This document shows, in pieces, positions 34,501 to 42,255 of a stretch of 64,000 nt of DNA. Below the pieces are notes generated by a model, which made no database searches, was not told the DNA's origin, and saw only the letters and a list, made by a program, of their open reading frames with translations. Source of the DNA: Pseudomonadota bacterium (GTDB lineage Bacteria; Pseudomonadota; Gammaproteobacteria; Burkholderiales; Burkholderiaceae_B). Made by a program: the position numbers and the translations under genes. The DNA is taken from NCBI GenBank assembly GCA_023439305.1, contig JAEXOO010000051.1:25196-89195 (forward strand), in the 5' to 3' direction. The number at the start of each line of letters is the position of its first letter. Within the stretch, counting starts at the first letter, position 1.

Positions 34501-37250
34501 AGGCGGGCGATGTCGTCGAAGTGCAGGCCTGTGGTGGGCTCGTCGAACAGGAACAGATGGCCTTTCTTGACCACCTGGACGCGGCTCAGGCGGCTGCGCG
34601 AGGCTTCGGCAAGATAACCGGCCAGCTTCAGGCGCTGGGCCTCGCCGCCCGACAGCGTGGGCACGGGCTGGCCCAGTTTCAGGTAGTCCAGACCCACGTC
34701 GGCCAAGGGTGCCAGGCCGGTCTGCACGTCCCGCAGGCCTTCGAAGAACTCCATCGCTTCGTGCACGGTCATGTCCAGCACTTCGTCGATAGAGGCGCTG
34801 CGGCCGAAGTGCTCGATGCGCACTTCCAGGACTTCGGGGCGGAAACGCTTGCCGTCGCAGTCCGGACAACGCAGGTAGACGTCCGACAGGAACTGCATTT
34901 CGATGTGCTCGAAGCCTGTGCCGCCGCAGGTGGGGCACCGGCCGTCGCCGCTGTTGAAGCTGAAGGTGCCAGGCAGGTAGCCGCGCTCCTTGGACAGCGG
35001 CGCCTGGGCGAACAGCTTGCGTATGGGGTCGAAGGCGCCGACATAGCTCGCCGGATTGGAGCGTGCGGTCTTGCCGATGGGAGTCTGGTCGACCATGACC
35101 ACGTCGGCGATCTGTTCTACGCCCAGCAGCGCGCCGTAAGCGCCGGGCGCTTCGGTGGGTTTGCCCTGCTGCTTGAGCATGGCGGGGTAGAGCACGTCCT
35201 GGATCAGGGTGGATTTTCCCGAGCCCGACACGCCGGTCACGCACACCAGGCGACCCAGCGGTATGGAGACGGAGATGTGCTGCAGGTTGTGCGCGCTGAC
35301 GTCTTCCAGCAGCAGTCGCGGTGTATTGTCCGCAACCGGCAGGGGGCGGGGCGATTCGATGCTCAGCTCGCCGCTCAGGTAGCGGCCGGTCAGGGTTTCG
35401 GCGCTGCGCAGGGCCTGGGGCGGGCCGTCGAACAGGATCTGCCCGCCGCGCTCGCCCGGCCCGGGCCCCATGTCCAGAATGCGGTCCGCCGCCACCATGA
35501 CTTGAGGATCATGCTCGACGACGACCAGCGTGTTGCCGTTGCCGCGCAGTCGGCGCATGACCTGGATGATGCGGTGCATGTCGCGTGGATGCAGGCCGAT
35601 GGAGGGCTCGTCCAGCACGAACAGGGTATTGACCAGGGAGGTGCCCAGGGCTGTGGTCAGGTTGATGCGCTGCACTTCGCCGCCGGACAAAGTGCGGCTC
35701 TGGCGGTCCAATGACAAGTAAGCCAGGCCGACGTCACAGAGGTAGTCCAGGCGCGACAGGGTTTCTTTCAGCAGCAGGTCGATGGCGGCATCGCGCGCGT
35801 CGCCAAAGTGCAGTCCGCGGAAAAAATCGCGTACATGCTCGATGGGCAGGCGCATCAGGTCGGGAACGCTCAAACCGGGCTGGGCGTCCAGCTGTTCGCG
35901 TGACCAAAGCGCATGCACAGGCATGAAGCGCTTGTAGATCGAATCGACGGGCTGGCTTTCCTGGCCTACGCGCCACAGGCTGGCGTCGGGTTTCAGGCGC
36001 GAGCCGGCGCAGGCCGGGCAGGTGTTGTAGCTGCGGTATTTGGACAGCAGCACGCGCACGTGCATCTTGTAGGCGCGTGATTCCAGCCAGTCGAAGAAAC
36101 GCTGCGCGCCGTACCATTGGGTCTTCCAGGCGTGATTGCCGCCCTTCCAGTCCGGGGCGCCGTGGATGACCCAGTCTTTTTCGGCCTCGGTCAGGTCTTT
36201 CCAGGGCACGCCCAGGCGTACCTTGGCCGCGGGCGCATAGCGTTCCATTTCCTGCTGGCATTCTTTGTAGCTGGCCGTTTGCCAGGGGCGTACGGCGCCT
36301 TCCAGCAGGCTTTTGTTCTGGTCCGGGACCACCAGGCCGTAGTCTATGCCCATGACACGGCCAAAGCCGCGGCAGCTATCGCAGGCGCCCAGTGGCGAGT
36401 TGAACGAGAAAGTGCTGGCGACCGGCGTGCTGTAGTGGATGTCGCAGTGCGCGCAGTGCAGGCCCTGGCTGAAGCGCCAGGCGGTTTCCGGGCTGTTGCT
36501 ATCGGCTGATGCGTAGACCGTCAGCCGTCCCTGGCCGTGGCGCAGGGCGGCTTCGATGGCTTCCATGAAGCGCTCGGGTTCCACCGAGCCGGCACGGAAT
36601 CGATCCTGGATTACAAACAGCGTCTTCTGCTCCGTGGCGACGGGCTTTGCCGCCTTTCCTTTGCCCTTGACCGGTGCAGGCTGCGCCGGCCCGGTTTCTT
36701 CGTGGTGCAAGCGGGTATAGCCTTGCTGGTGCAGCAGTTGCTCGATTTCGTCGCTGGTGAAATTGGCCGGCACCTTGACCGGAAAGGTCAGCACCAGGCG
36801 CGGGTCATTGTGACTGGCGGCGAGGGCGCGGATCTGCCGCGCGATGCTGTCGGCATTGTCCCGGTGCACGGGATGCGAGCACTGGCGGCAGAACAGGTCG
36901 CCCAGACGGGCATACAGCAACTTGATGTAGTCGTTCAGCTCGGTCATGGTGCCCACCGTGCTGCGCGAGTTGCGCACCGGGTTCACCTGGTCGATGGCGA
37001 TGGCCGGCAGAATGCCTTCGATGCGGTCCACCTGCGGTTTGTCCATGCGGTCCAGAAACTGGCGCGCGTAGGGTGAAAACGTTTCCACGTAACGCCGCTG
37101 GCCTTCTGCATAGAGTGTATCGAAGGCCAGCGAGCTTTTTCCCGAGCCAGATACGCCGGTGATGACCAGCAGTTCGCCGGTCTTGATGCTGACATCCAGA
37201 TTTTTCAGGGTGTTTTGGCGGGCGCCGAAAATGCGTATTTCTGAACTCAT
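31548..37250 (-). CDS. tandem UvrA: two UvrA-like units in one 1900-residue protein
   Basis: UvrA recognises DNA damage as a dimer with four ABC ATPase heads and loads UvrB. Ordinary UvrA is about 940 residues; this chain is 1900 and holds two complete UvrA-like units. All four Walker A motifs GVSGSGKS are intact (near residues 32, 672, 1047 and 1578). All four LSGGE signatures are intact (near 519, 863, 1421 and 1765), and each zinc module has its Cys pairs (for example CPTCGGTG near 775 and CPLCEGQG near 1676). The halves are clearly diverged, so this is not a sequence duplication error. It would form a built-in UvrA dimer. Double-length UvrA proteins are, to my memory, known in Burkholderiales, but their role is unclear. 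Overlaps pabB by 28 bases. No LexA-type box seen upstream. Confidence 0.9.
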   Translation of the reverse strand: MSSEIRIFGARQNTLKNLDVSIKTGELLVITGVSGSGKSSLAFDTLYAEGQRRYVETFSPYARQFLDRMDKPQVDRIEGILPAIAIDQVNPVRNSRSTVGTMTELNDYIKLLYARLGDLFCRQCSHPVHRDNADSIARQIRALAASHNDPRLVLTFPVKVPANFTSDEIEQLLHQQGYTRLHHEETGPAQPAPVKGKGKAAKPVATEQKTLFVIQDRFRAGSVEPERFMEAIEAALRHGQGRLTVYASADSNSPETAWRFSQGLHCAHCDIHYSTPVASTFSFNSPLGACDSCRGFGRVMGIDYGLVVPDQNKSLLEGAVRPWQTASYKECQQEMERYAPAAKVRLGVPWKDLTEAEKDWVIHGAPDWKGGNHAWKTQWYGAQRFFDWLESRAYKMHVRVLLSKYRSYNTCPACAGSRLKPDASLWRVGQESQPVDSIYKRFMPVHALWSREQLDAQPGLSVPDLMRLPIEHVRDFFRGLHFGDARDAAIDLLLKETLSRLDYLCDVGLAYLSLDRQSRTLSGGEVQRINLTTALGTSLVNTLFVLDEPSIGLHPRDMHRIIQVMRRLRGNGNTLVVVEHDPQVMVAADRILDMGPGPGERGGQILFDGPPQALRSAETLTGRYLSGELSIESPRPLPVADNTPRLLLEDVSAHNLQHISVSIPLGRLVCVTGVSGSGKSTLIQDVLYPAMLKQQGKPTEAPGAYGALLGVEQIADVVMVDQTPIGKTARSNPASYVGAFDPIRKLFAQAPLSKERGYLPGTFSFNSGDGRCPTCGGTGFEHIEMQFLSDVYLRCPDCDGKRFRPEVLEVRIEHFGRSASIDEVLDMTVHEAMEFFEGLRDVQTGLAPLADVGLDYLKLGQPVPTLSGGEAQRLKLAGYLAEASRSRLSRVQVVKKGHLFLFDEPTTGLHFDDIARLMRAFRKLLAAGHSLLIIEHNLDLIRAADWVIDLGPEGGEHGGLLLGAGTPEHIMALPQSHTGRALKEYEEAIIGKASPLLAEPAASYATAPLKADDGHIAILNAREHNLKGISVHIPRNTFTVVTGVSGSGKSTLAFDILFNEGQRRYLESLNAYARAIVQPAGQPDVDAIYGIPPTVAIEQRTSRGGRKSTVATMTEIHHFLRLLYVKLATQYCPDCHVPVAPQTPEQIAAQLLREHKGEHIGLLAPLVTARKGYYTDLAKWAQGKGYTHLRVDGEFIPVSPWPRLDRYSEHTLELPVADLIVDPRHELQLRQAIREALELGHGTLSVLAPLTSRSTLSLDERRQGHPSADAAQQHFSVKRACPCCGTSFPEPDPRMFSYNSKHGWCTDCFGTGLKLTGFDQEQTGEESSWNAGYEGEAVECPSCHGQRLNPVSLAFEWRDRSIAQLAALPVEDAQTFFTGLGLTGREADIARDILNEIRSRLDFMHEVGLGYLALDRAAPTLSGGEAQRIRLAAQLGSNLQGVCYVLDEPTIGLHPRDNQILLKAMARLEGNGNTLVVVEHDEDTIRRAQHIIDMGPGAGKRGGQVIAQGTLEEIEANPASLTGRYLREPLQHPMQERRPVDADTPMLTVHGAHLHNLQSVQASIPLSKLSIVTGVSGSGKSTFARDVLLDNLARVVGSKQTPTWQGCTRISGWESLDRVLEVDQTPIGKTPRSCPATYIGFWDEVRKLFAGTNDARLRGWSASRFSFNTGDGRCPLCEGQGMRTLEMSFLPDVKVPCDACHGQRFNPETLSVTWRDVSIGQLLQMDVDEAVEYFAAHPKILRPLQLMQSVGLGYLTLGQPSPTLSGGEAQRIKLVSELVKARLGEGLTRTGRAYKAPHTLYVLDEPTVGLSMADVEKLILVLHRLVDAGHTVIVIEHNLDLIAEADWIVDLGPEGGSGGGRLVVQGTPEQVQATPASHTGAALAGFLEEHGACMADSKTD

Positions 37251-37400
37251 GGCAAAGTAGGCTTCTTGGAGAGGGCGGAGAAGGATGCGCAGGAGAATAT
37301 CGCCTGGGAGCGATGTGGCGCGCCAGTGCGAGCCGAGGCTGGATCGTAGCGACTTGTGGGGTCTGAGCGTCGATTCACCCGGGGATGCTTACGCTAATCT

Positions 37401-37429
37401 TTGTATCTTAACGCGGATTACGGTAGAAT
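37401..37429 (+). promoter_or_regulatory. strong sigma70 promoter of the 42-residue protein gene
   Basis: TTGTAT at 37401-37406 and TAGAAT at 37424-37429 are separated by exactly 17 bases. Transcription would begin near 37436 and give a leader of about 64 bases before the small gene. It is the cleanest promoter seen in the window. Confidence 0.65.
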
Positions 37430-37499
37430 TTCTGGTTAGCTTTTGCGCTTTTGTCGGGATCATCCGGCAGGGCTTACATTTAGTGAATCGGAGATCACC

Positions 37500-37628
37500 A
37501 TGGCGGAAATCAAACGCACTCGCCGCAACACGCTCGAGCGTCGTTGCCTGGGCAAGGCCTTCAAACGTCTGTTTGTTCGTGCCCCCAAAGGCGTGTTCAA
37601 GATGCTGGAAAAAGTCAAGCGCGTGTAA
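37500..37628 (+). CDS. 42-residue strongly basic protein of unknown function
   Basis: The product has 15 Lys/Arg and only 3 Glu, no membrane segment and no signal peptide; it starts MAEIKRTRRNTLERR and ends KMLEKVKRV. A CGGAG site stands 7 bases before the ATG. The gene has its own good promoter (37401-37429) and a near-perfect terminator (37709-37737), so it is a monocistronic, probably well-expressed unit. That flanking structure is the main evidence that it is real. The charge suggests RNA, DNA or ribosome binding, but I do not recognise the family. An in-frame ATG at 37443 would lie almost at the transcription start and is less likely. Confidence 0.7.
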   Translation: MAEIKRTRRNTLERRCLGKAFKRLFVRAPKGVFKMLEKVKRV

Positions 37629-37708
37629 TTGCGCCTGACCGCATTCTGCGCCGCCCGGATAGACTGCGCAGCGCCAATTGGATGCGAACTGTTTCTGAAC
37701 AGAAAAAG

Positions 37709-37737
37709 AACCACAGGTCTGCCTGTGGTTTTTTTTT
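37709..37737 (+). terminator. strong intrinsic terminator of the 42-residue protein gene
   Basis: AACCACAGG at 37709-37717 pairs perfectly with CCTGTGGTT at 37722-37730 around a 4-base loop, followed by T to 37737 (nine T in a row). Confidence 0.93.
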
Positions 37738-37890
37738 GCGACGCGGCGGCTCGCATGGCGCAGACGACGTGCCGCCCTGTCGCCCAGGCGGCGTTCGGAC
37801 GCTCCGGACCCACTGGTGACACAGGTTAAAAATGGATACCAATCCTTGGCTGCCCAGAGTGGGCGGGGCCATGGCGCGGGGACGCCGGCA

Positions 37891-37899
37891 TGCTAATGT
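37891..37899 (+). promoter_or_regulatory. candidate extended -10 promoter of the glycosyltransferase gene
   Basis: TGCTAATGT matches TG-N-TAATGT. No convincing -35 hexamer is seen. The predicted leader contains a hairpin at 37914-37941 (GCCCGGGCAG pairing, with a 2-base bulge, to CTGCC and CGGGC), 29 bases before the start codon. Otherwise the 342-base gap 37629-37970 holds only the upstream terminator. Confidence 0.35.
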
Positions 37900-37970
37900 A
37901 GTCATGCATCTTGGCCCGGGCAGGCGAGTCTGCCTTCGGGCCCCACACTTGGGAAAGAAGAAAAAGAATC

Positions 37971-38894
37971 ATGGAATGGCGCCATTTGTTCACTGTCTTG
38001 ACGCCCACCTACAATCGGGCCCACACGCTGGAGCGAGCCTATCGTTCCTTGTGTGAACAGACTTATCAGGATTTTGAGTGGGTGGTGATCGATGACGGCT
38101 CGACGGACAATACCCGTGAGCTGGTGCAGGGTTGGCAGCAGCAGGCCCGTTTCCCCATTCATTATGCCTGGCAGGAAAATCGCCACAAGAAGGCGGCATT
38201 CAACCACGGCGTGTCATTGGCGCACGGCGAGCTGATTGTGGCGCTGGATAGCGACGACACCCTCGATACCAATGCCTTGTACGACATGGCCCAGGTCTGG
38301 CATGACATTCCTGAACAGGAGCGGGGCGGCTATGCCGGCGTGACCGGGCTGTGCGTGCGCCCGGACGGCAAGGTCGTGGGCGATATGTATCCCAGCGATG
38401 TATTCGACGCCACGTCCCTGGATCTGACGTTCCGCTACGATATCCGCGGCGAGAAATTCGGCTGCCTGAGCACGGCGGTCTTGCGCCAGTTTCCCTTCCC
38501 CGACCAGATCGAAGGCTTTGTGCCGGAAAGCATGGTCTGGCGCGCCATTGCCCGCGCCGGCTTCAAGAACCGCTTCGTCAATACGGTATTTCGCGTCTAC
38601 CACGACAGTCCTGATTCGCTGTCGGTGCAGGGCAGAACCAGCCAGCAGCATGCGCTGGGTCTCTGGCTGCTGGCCCAGGATACGGTGGTGGAATGTCTGC
38701 CCTGGTTTCGGTACCAGCCCAAGGCCTTCCTGATGGCGGCGGCCCGTTATACGCGTTTCGGGCTGCATCTACGTGCCAGCGGACGAACCCCGCCGCCGCA
38801 GTACCGCTTGAAGGGGCTGGCGTCCCGCCTGCTGGTGGGCGTGATGTGGCCGGTGGGTGCGGCCTTGTACCTACGAGACAGGCTGCGAGCCTGA
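37971..38894 (+). CDS. family 2 glycosyltransferase
   Basis: 307-residue GT-A fold enzyme. The start FTVLTPTYNRAHTLERAYRSL and the DDGSTDNTREL segment form the nucleotide-sugar site, and ALDSDDTLD carries the DxD metal motif. The C-terminal part is basic and has a hydrophobic stretch near residues 283-298 (LLVGVMWPVGAALYL), suggesting membrane association. GT2 enzymes transfer sugars to surface polysaccharides or proteins; acceptor and donor are unknown. It is an orphan, with no polysaccharide cluster around it, and ends at a bidirectional terminator. Confidence 0.88.
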   Translation: MEWRHLFTVLTPTYNRAHTLERAYRSLCEQTYQDFEWVVIDDGSTDNTRELVQGWQQQARFPIHYAWQENRHKKAAFNHGVSLAHGELIVALDSDDTLDTNALYDMAQVWHDIPEQERGGYAGVTGLCVRPDGKVVGDMYPSDVFDATSLDLTFRYDIRGEKFGCLSTAVLRQFPFPDQIEGFVPESMVWRAIARAGFKNRFVNTVFRVYHDSPDSLSVQGRTSQQHALGLWLLAQDTVVECLPWFRYQPKAFLMAAARYTRFGLHLRASGRTPPPQYRLKGLASRLLVGVMWPVGAALYLRDRLRA

Positions 38895-38903
38895 TATAAA
38901 AAA

Positions 38904-38926
38904 CCGGGGCTTGCCCCGGCTTTTTT
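38904..38926. terminator. bidirectional terminator
   Basis: CCGGGGC at 38904-38910 pairs with GCCCCGG at 38913-38919 around two T. Six A precede the stem and six T follow it, so it serves the glycosyltransferase gene and the convergent acidic-protein gene whose stop is at 38929. Confidence 0.9.
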
Positions 38927-38928
38927 CA

Positions 38929-39423
38929 TCAATGCAGCGTTTGGCCGCGGCTGTCCGGCAGTTCGTCGTCCTGATCGTCATCGTCTTCGTCGTCTTCGTC
39001 ATCGGGGGCGAAGGCGTCGTCTTTCAGGGCGAAAGGCAGCAGTTCTTCCAGGGTTTCGGTCCAGGCGACTTCCTCGCCTTCTTCATCGACCTTGATGAAG
39101 CGCACGGGTTCGGCATCGCTCAGTTGCACGGCCCACAGATAGCGGCACGCATAGACTGACATGTCGTCGGGCTCCAGCCCGCCTCGGTTGCCCAGCACGC
39201 GCGCGCCTTCGCCGCCGATCTGCACGACGGTGAATTTGCTTTCGTCCTCGTCCTTGTCCAGGGGTACGGCGAAAATGGCCCATTCAAAGCCGGTTTCCTC
39301 GGCGTCGATGACTTCGGCCAGCACGGCGCGGCCCAGATAGGCGCTCAGGGCGTCGGCGGTGCGGCCCAGGGTTTCCAGCTCGTCGGCGGTAAATACAAGA
39401 TCAGGGGCTTCAGGGTTGGACAT
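38929..39423 (-). CDS. conserved-looking protein with acidic C-terminal tail, function unknown
   Basis: 164 residues, no signal peptide and no membrane segment. Residues 1-135 look folded, with mixed alpha/beta character and a SVYACRYLWAVQL strand. Residues about 139-155 are almost pure Asp/Glu, an intrinsically disordered acidic tail. I do not recognise the family. It is convergent with the glycosyltransferase gene and divergent from ettA, with which it shares a 149-base gap. The tail could bind basic partners; that is a guess from charge alone. Confidence 0.78.
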   Translation of the reverse strand: MSNPEAPDLVFTADELETLGRTADALSAYLGRAVLAEVIDAEETGFEWAIFAVPLDKDEDESKFTVVQIGGEGARVLGNRGGLEPDDMSVYACRYLWAVQLSDAEPVRFIKVDEEGEEVAWTETLEELLPFALKDDAFAPDDEDDEDDDDQDDELPDSRGQTLH

Positions 39424-39572
39424 GGTGTCTTTGGTTTGTCAGCATAAAGTGAGTATATTACCCGACAGTGCCTATGGGCAGAGGGCGCGCCAAACGCCTA
39501 CAATCCTTGTTTTCAGAACATGACCGAGCGCCTTTGCGCCTGCTTCATCCGTTTTTTCCTTTCTAGGTTCTT

Positions 39573-41246
39573 ATGGCTCAATACGTTTATTCGATGAACC
39601 GCGTCGGCAAGATCGTGCCGCCCAAGCGTCAGATCCTGCGCAATATCTCCCTGTCCTTCTTCCCGGGCGCCAAGATCGGCGTACTGGGCCTGAACGGATC
39701 GGGCAAATCCACCTTGCTCAAGATCATGGCGGGTGTGGACAAGGATATCGAGGGCGAAGCCATCCCCATGGCCGGCATCAAGATCGGCTACCTGCCTCAG
39801 GAGCCGCAGCTCGATCCCGCACACACGGTGCGCGAAGCCGTGCAGGCCGGATTGGGTCAGGTGTTCGAGGCGCGCCAGCGCCTTGAGCAGGTTTATTCCG
39901 ACTATGCTGAGCCGGATGCCGACTTCGATGCGCTCGCCGCCGAGCAGGCCGAGCTGGAAGCCATTATCGCCGCCGCCGCTACCAGCGGCGCAGACGACAT
40001 CGAAACGCAGATGGAAATCGCGGCTGATGCGCTGCGCCTGCCGCCATGGGATGCCGTGATCGGCAATCTTTCCGGGGGCGAGAAACGTCGCGTGGCCCTG
40101 TGCCAGCTTCTGCTCTCCAAGCCCGACATGCTTTTGCTGGACGAGCCCACCAACCACCTGGATGCGGAAAGTGTGGAATGGCTGGAAGTATTCCTGCGCC
40201 AGTTCCCCGGCACCGTGGTGGCGGTAACCCACGACCGATACTTTCTGGACAATGCGGCCGAGTGGATTCTGGAGCTGGATCGCGGCCACGGTATTCCCTG
40301 GAAAGGCAACTACAGCTCCTGGCTGGAGCAAAAGGAAGACCGCCTGAAACAGGAGGAATCGTCCGAAAGCGCCCGTCAGCGCACCATTAAGAAAGAGCTG
40401 GAATGGGTGCGCCAGAACCCCAAGGGCCGTCAGGCCAAGGCCAAGGCGCGTCTGGCCCGCTTCGAAGAACTGTCCTCGCACGAATACCAGAAGCGCAACG
40501 AAACCCAGGAAATCTTCATTCCCGTGGCCGAGCGCCTGGGCAACGAAGTCATCGAATTCGAGAATGTCAGCAAAGGCTATGGCGACCGCCTGCTGATCGA
40601 CGACCTCAGCTTCAAGGTGCCGGCCGGCGCCATCGTGGGGATCATCGGTCCGAACGGCGCGGGTAAATCCACGCTGTTCCGCATGCTGGCCGGCAAAGAG
40701 CAGCCTGATTCCGGCACGGTCAAGCTGGGCCAGACGGTCAAGCTGGCGTATGTGGACCAGTCCCGCGATGCGCTGGCCAACGAAAAGACGGTGTTCGATG
40801 CTATCGCCGACGGGGCGGATCTGCTGACCGTGGGCAAGTTCGAAATGCCGTCGCGCGCCTACCTGGGCCGCTTCAACTTCAAGGGCGCCGACCAGAACAA
40901 GGTCGTGGGCAATCTGTCGGGCGGAGAACGCGGCCGTCTGCACTTGGCCAAGACCCTGATCGCGGGCGGTAACGTACTGCTGCTGGATGAACCGTCCAAC
41001 GACCTGGACGTGGAAACCTTGCGCGCCCTGGAAGACGCGCTGCTGGAATTCGCCGGCACCGTCATGGTGATCAGTCATGATCGCTGGTTCCTGGATCGTA
41101 TCGCTACACATATTCTGGCGTTCGAAGGCGATTCCCAAGCCGTGTTCTTCGACGGCAACTACCAGGAATACGAAGCCGACAAGAAGCGCCGTCTGGGCGA
41201 AGAGGCCGCCAAGCCTCGCCGTATCCGCTACAAGTCCCTGAAGTAA
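39573..41246 (+). CDS. ettA: energy-dependent translational throttle protein EttA
   Basis: ABC-F ATPase that binds the ribosomal E site and gates the start of elongation according to ATP/ADP level. The 557-residue protein has two ABC domains: Walker A GLNGSGKST and signature NLSGGEKRR in the first, GPNGAGKST and NLSGGERGR in the second, each followed by LLLDEP(T/S)N. The charged linker between them contains the EttA-type segment KELEWVRQNPKGRQAKAKARL. Length and start (MAQYVYSMNRVGK) match EttA closely. The isochorismatase-fold gene follows after 9 bases. Confidence 0.96.
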   Translation: MAQYVYSMNRVGKIVPPKRQILRNISLSFFPGAKIGVLGLNGSGKSTLLKIMAGVDKDIEGEAIPMAGIKIGYLPQEPQLDPAHTVREAVQAGLGQVFEARQRLEQVYSDYAEPDADFDALAAEQAELEAIIAAAATSGADDIETQMEIAADALRLPPWDAVIGNLSGGEKRRVALCQLLLSKPDMLLLDEPTNHLDAESVEWLEVFLRQFPGTVVAVTHDRYFLDNAAEWILELDRGHGIPWKGNYSSWLEQKEDRLKQEESSESARQRTIKKELEWVRQNPKGRQAKAKARLARFEELSSHEYQKRNETQEIFIPVAERLGNEVIEFENVSKGYGDRLLIDDLSFKVPAGAIVGIIGPNGAGKSTLFRMLAGKEQPDSGTVKLGQTVKLAYVDQSRDALANEKTVFDAIADGADLLTVGKFEMPSRAYLGRFNFKGADQNKVVGNLSGGERGRLHLAKTLIAGGNVLLLDEPSNDLDVETLRALEDALLEFAGTVMVISHDRWFLDRIATHILAFEGDSQAVFFDGNYQEYEADKKRRLGEEAAKPRRIRYKSLK

Positions 41247-41255
41247 GGAGTGTTC

Positions 41256-41792
41256 ATGCCTGTACTGACCGCCCATCAATCGCAAGTCCTGATCGTCGAT
41301 ATGCAGACGGGCCTATTGCCGGCCATTGCCGACAGTCAGGCGCTGATCGAGCGCGCCGGCAAGCTGGCCCAGGCTGCGCGGCTGCTGGGCGTGCCGGTGC
41401 TGGCGACCGAGCACTGGGCCGACAAGATCGGCCCGACCGATCCGGCCCTGGCGCCGCACGTGGATCATGTGCTGCACAAGAAGCATTTCGACGCCACGCG
41501 TGAAACGGATTTTCTGCCGGCCCTGCCGGTCGGCAGACCGCGAGTGTTGCTTATGGGCACGGAGGCCCATATTTGCGTGTTACAAACCGGCCTGGGCCTG
41601 AAAGAGCGGGGTTATGAACCCGTTCTGGTGGGGGATTGCGTGGGTTCGCGCCGTCAGGAAGACAGGCAGGCGGCCTGGGATCGCTGGGCGTATCATGGGC
41701 TGGAGCGCGTCACGGCGGAAATGGCCATGTTCGAGTGGCTGGAAATCCCGTCCCACCCGGCATTCAAACAGGTTCTGTCCTTGATCAAGTAG
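41256..41792 (+). CDS. isochorismatase-family hydrolase
   Basis: 178-residue cysteine hydrolase fold. The catalytic Asp is in LIVDMQTGLL, and the nucleophilic Cys in the GTEAHICVLQTGLGL segment, as in YcaC/nicotinamidase relatives. AAGGAG at 41245-41250, five bases before the ATG, fixes the start. The substrate is unknown; family members hydrolyse amides or vinyl ethers. The gap of 9 bases to ettA makes cotranscription likely, without an obvious functional link. Confidence 0.87.
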   Translation: MPVLTAHQSQVLIVDMQTGLLPAIADSQALIERAGKLAQAARLLGVPVLATEHWADKIGPTDPALAPHVDHVLHKKHFDATRETDFLPALPVGRPRVLLMGTEAHICVLQTGLGLKERGYEPVLVGDCVGSRRQEDRQAAWDRWAYHGLERVTAEMAMFEWLEIPSHPAFKQVLSLIK

Positions 41793-41849
41793 GCACAGGC
41801 CCGGTTTTACAAATGTAGTGTTACCTAACAACCCCGTGGCCGTGATCGG

Positions 41850-41879
41850 TTGCTACACAGATGTCATATCCGTTAATGT
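41850..41879 (+). promoter_or_regulatory. candidate promoter of the glycine-zipper lipoprotein gene
   Basis: TTGCTA at 41850-41855 and TAATGT at 41874-41879 with 18-base spacing lie just upstream of the lipoprotein gene. Moderate match. Confidence 0.45.
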
Positions 41880-41914
41880 AGTTTCAACATCTGCTATTTC
41901 ACGGAGAGTTGCAA

Positions 41915-42142
41915 ATGAAATTAGCTACTATCACCAAAGCGGGTCTGGCCGCCGTCCTGGCCATTACCATGGCCGGTTGTTCTTCCTGGGACAACATGAG
42001 TCATCGCCAGAAGAGCACGGTCACCGGCGCGGGGCTGGGTGGCGTAGCCGGCGCTGTCATCAGCGGTGGCGGCGTGCTGGGCACTGTGGGTGGCGCTGCT
42101 ATCGGTGGCGTGATCGGCGATCAGGTCGGCAAGAATCGCTGA
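41915..42142 (+). CDS. small glycine-zipper outer-membrane lipoprotein, OsmB-like
   Basis: 75-residue precursor. The signal peptide of about 20 residues ends in the lipobox ITMAGCSS, so the mature protein starts with a lipidated Cys. The remainder is a glycine-zipper 2TM-type stretch (GAGLGGVAGAVISGGGVLG and GGAAIGGVIGDQVG) that can insert as a hairpin in a membrane. GGAGAG stands 6 bases before the ATG. OsmB/SlyB-like proteins respond to osmotic or envelope stress; that role is family inference. It has its own promoter and terminator. Confidence 0.87.
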   Translation: MKLATITKAGLAAVLAITMAGCSSWDNMSHRQKSTVTGAGLGGVAGAVISGGGVLGTVGGAAIGGVIGDQVGKNR

Positions 42143-42170
42143 TTCCCTGCTCCTTCAGGACAGAACGAAA

Positions 42171-42198
42171 AACCCCTTGGAAATCCAAGGGGTTTTTT
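42171..42198. terminator. bidirectional terminator
   Basis: AACCCCTTGG at 42171-42180 pairs perfectly with CCAAGGGGTT at 42185-42194, with A-rich left and T-rich right flanks. It serves the lipoprotein gene and the convergent dihydropyrimidinase gene. Confidence 0.9.
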
Positions 42199-42255
42199 CA
42201 TGCCTGATCGGGGCGGTGAGCGAGTATTCAGCGCAGGCGGCAGCAAACACTGCGC

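Noticed and set aside
31548..37250. uvrA double length as an assembly duplication
   Set aside because: The two halves are diverged at nearly all non-motif positions and in linker lengths, so they are not a recent or artificial copy.
37251..37400. LexA/SOS box upstream of uvrA
   Set aside because: No CTGT-N8-ACAG type sequence was found in the uvrA leader region.
37443..37499. Longer version of the 42-residue protein from an earlier ATG
   Set aside because: That ATG is within about 7 bases of the predicted transcription start and lacks a ribosome binding site; CGGAG precedes the ATG at 37500.
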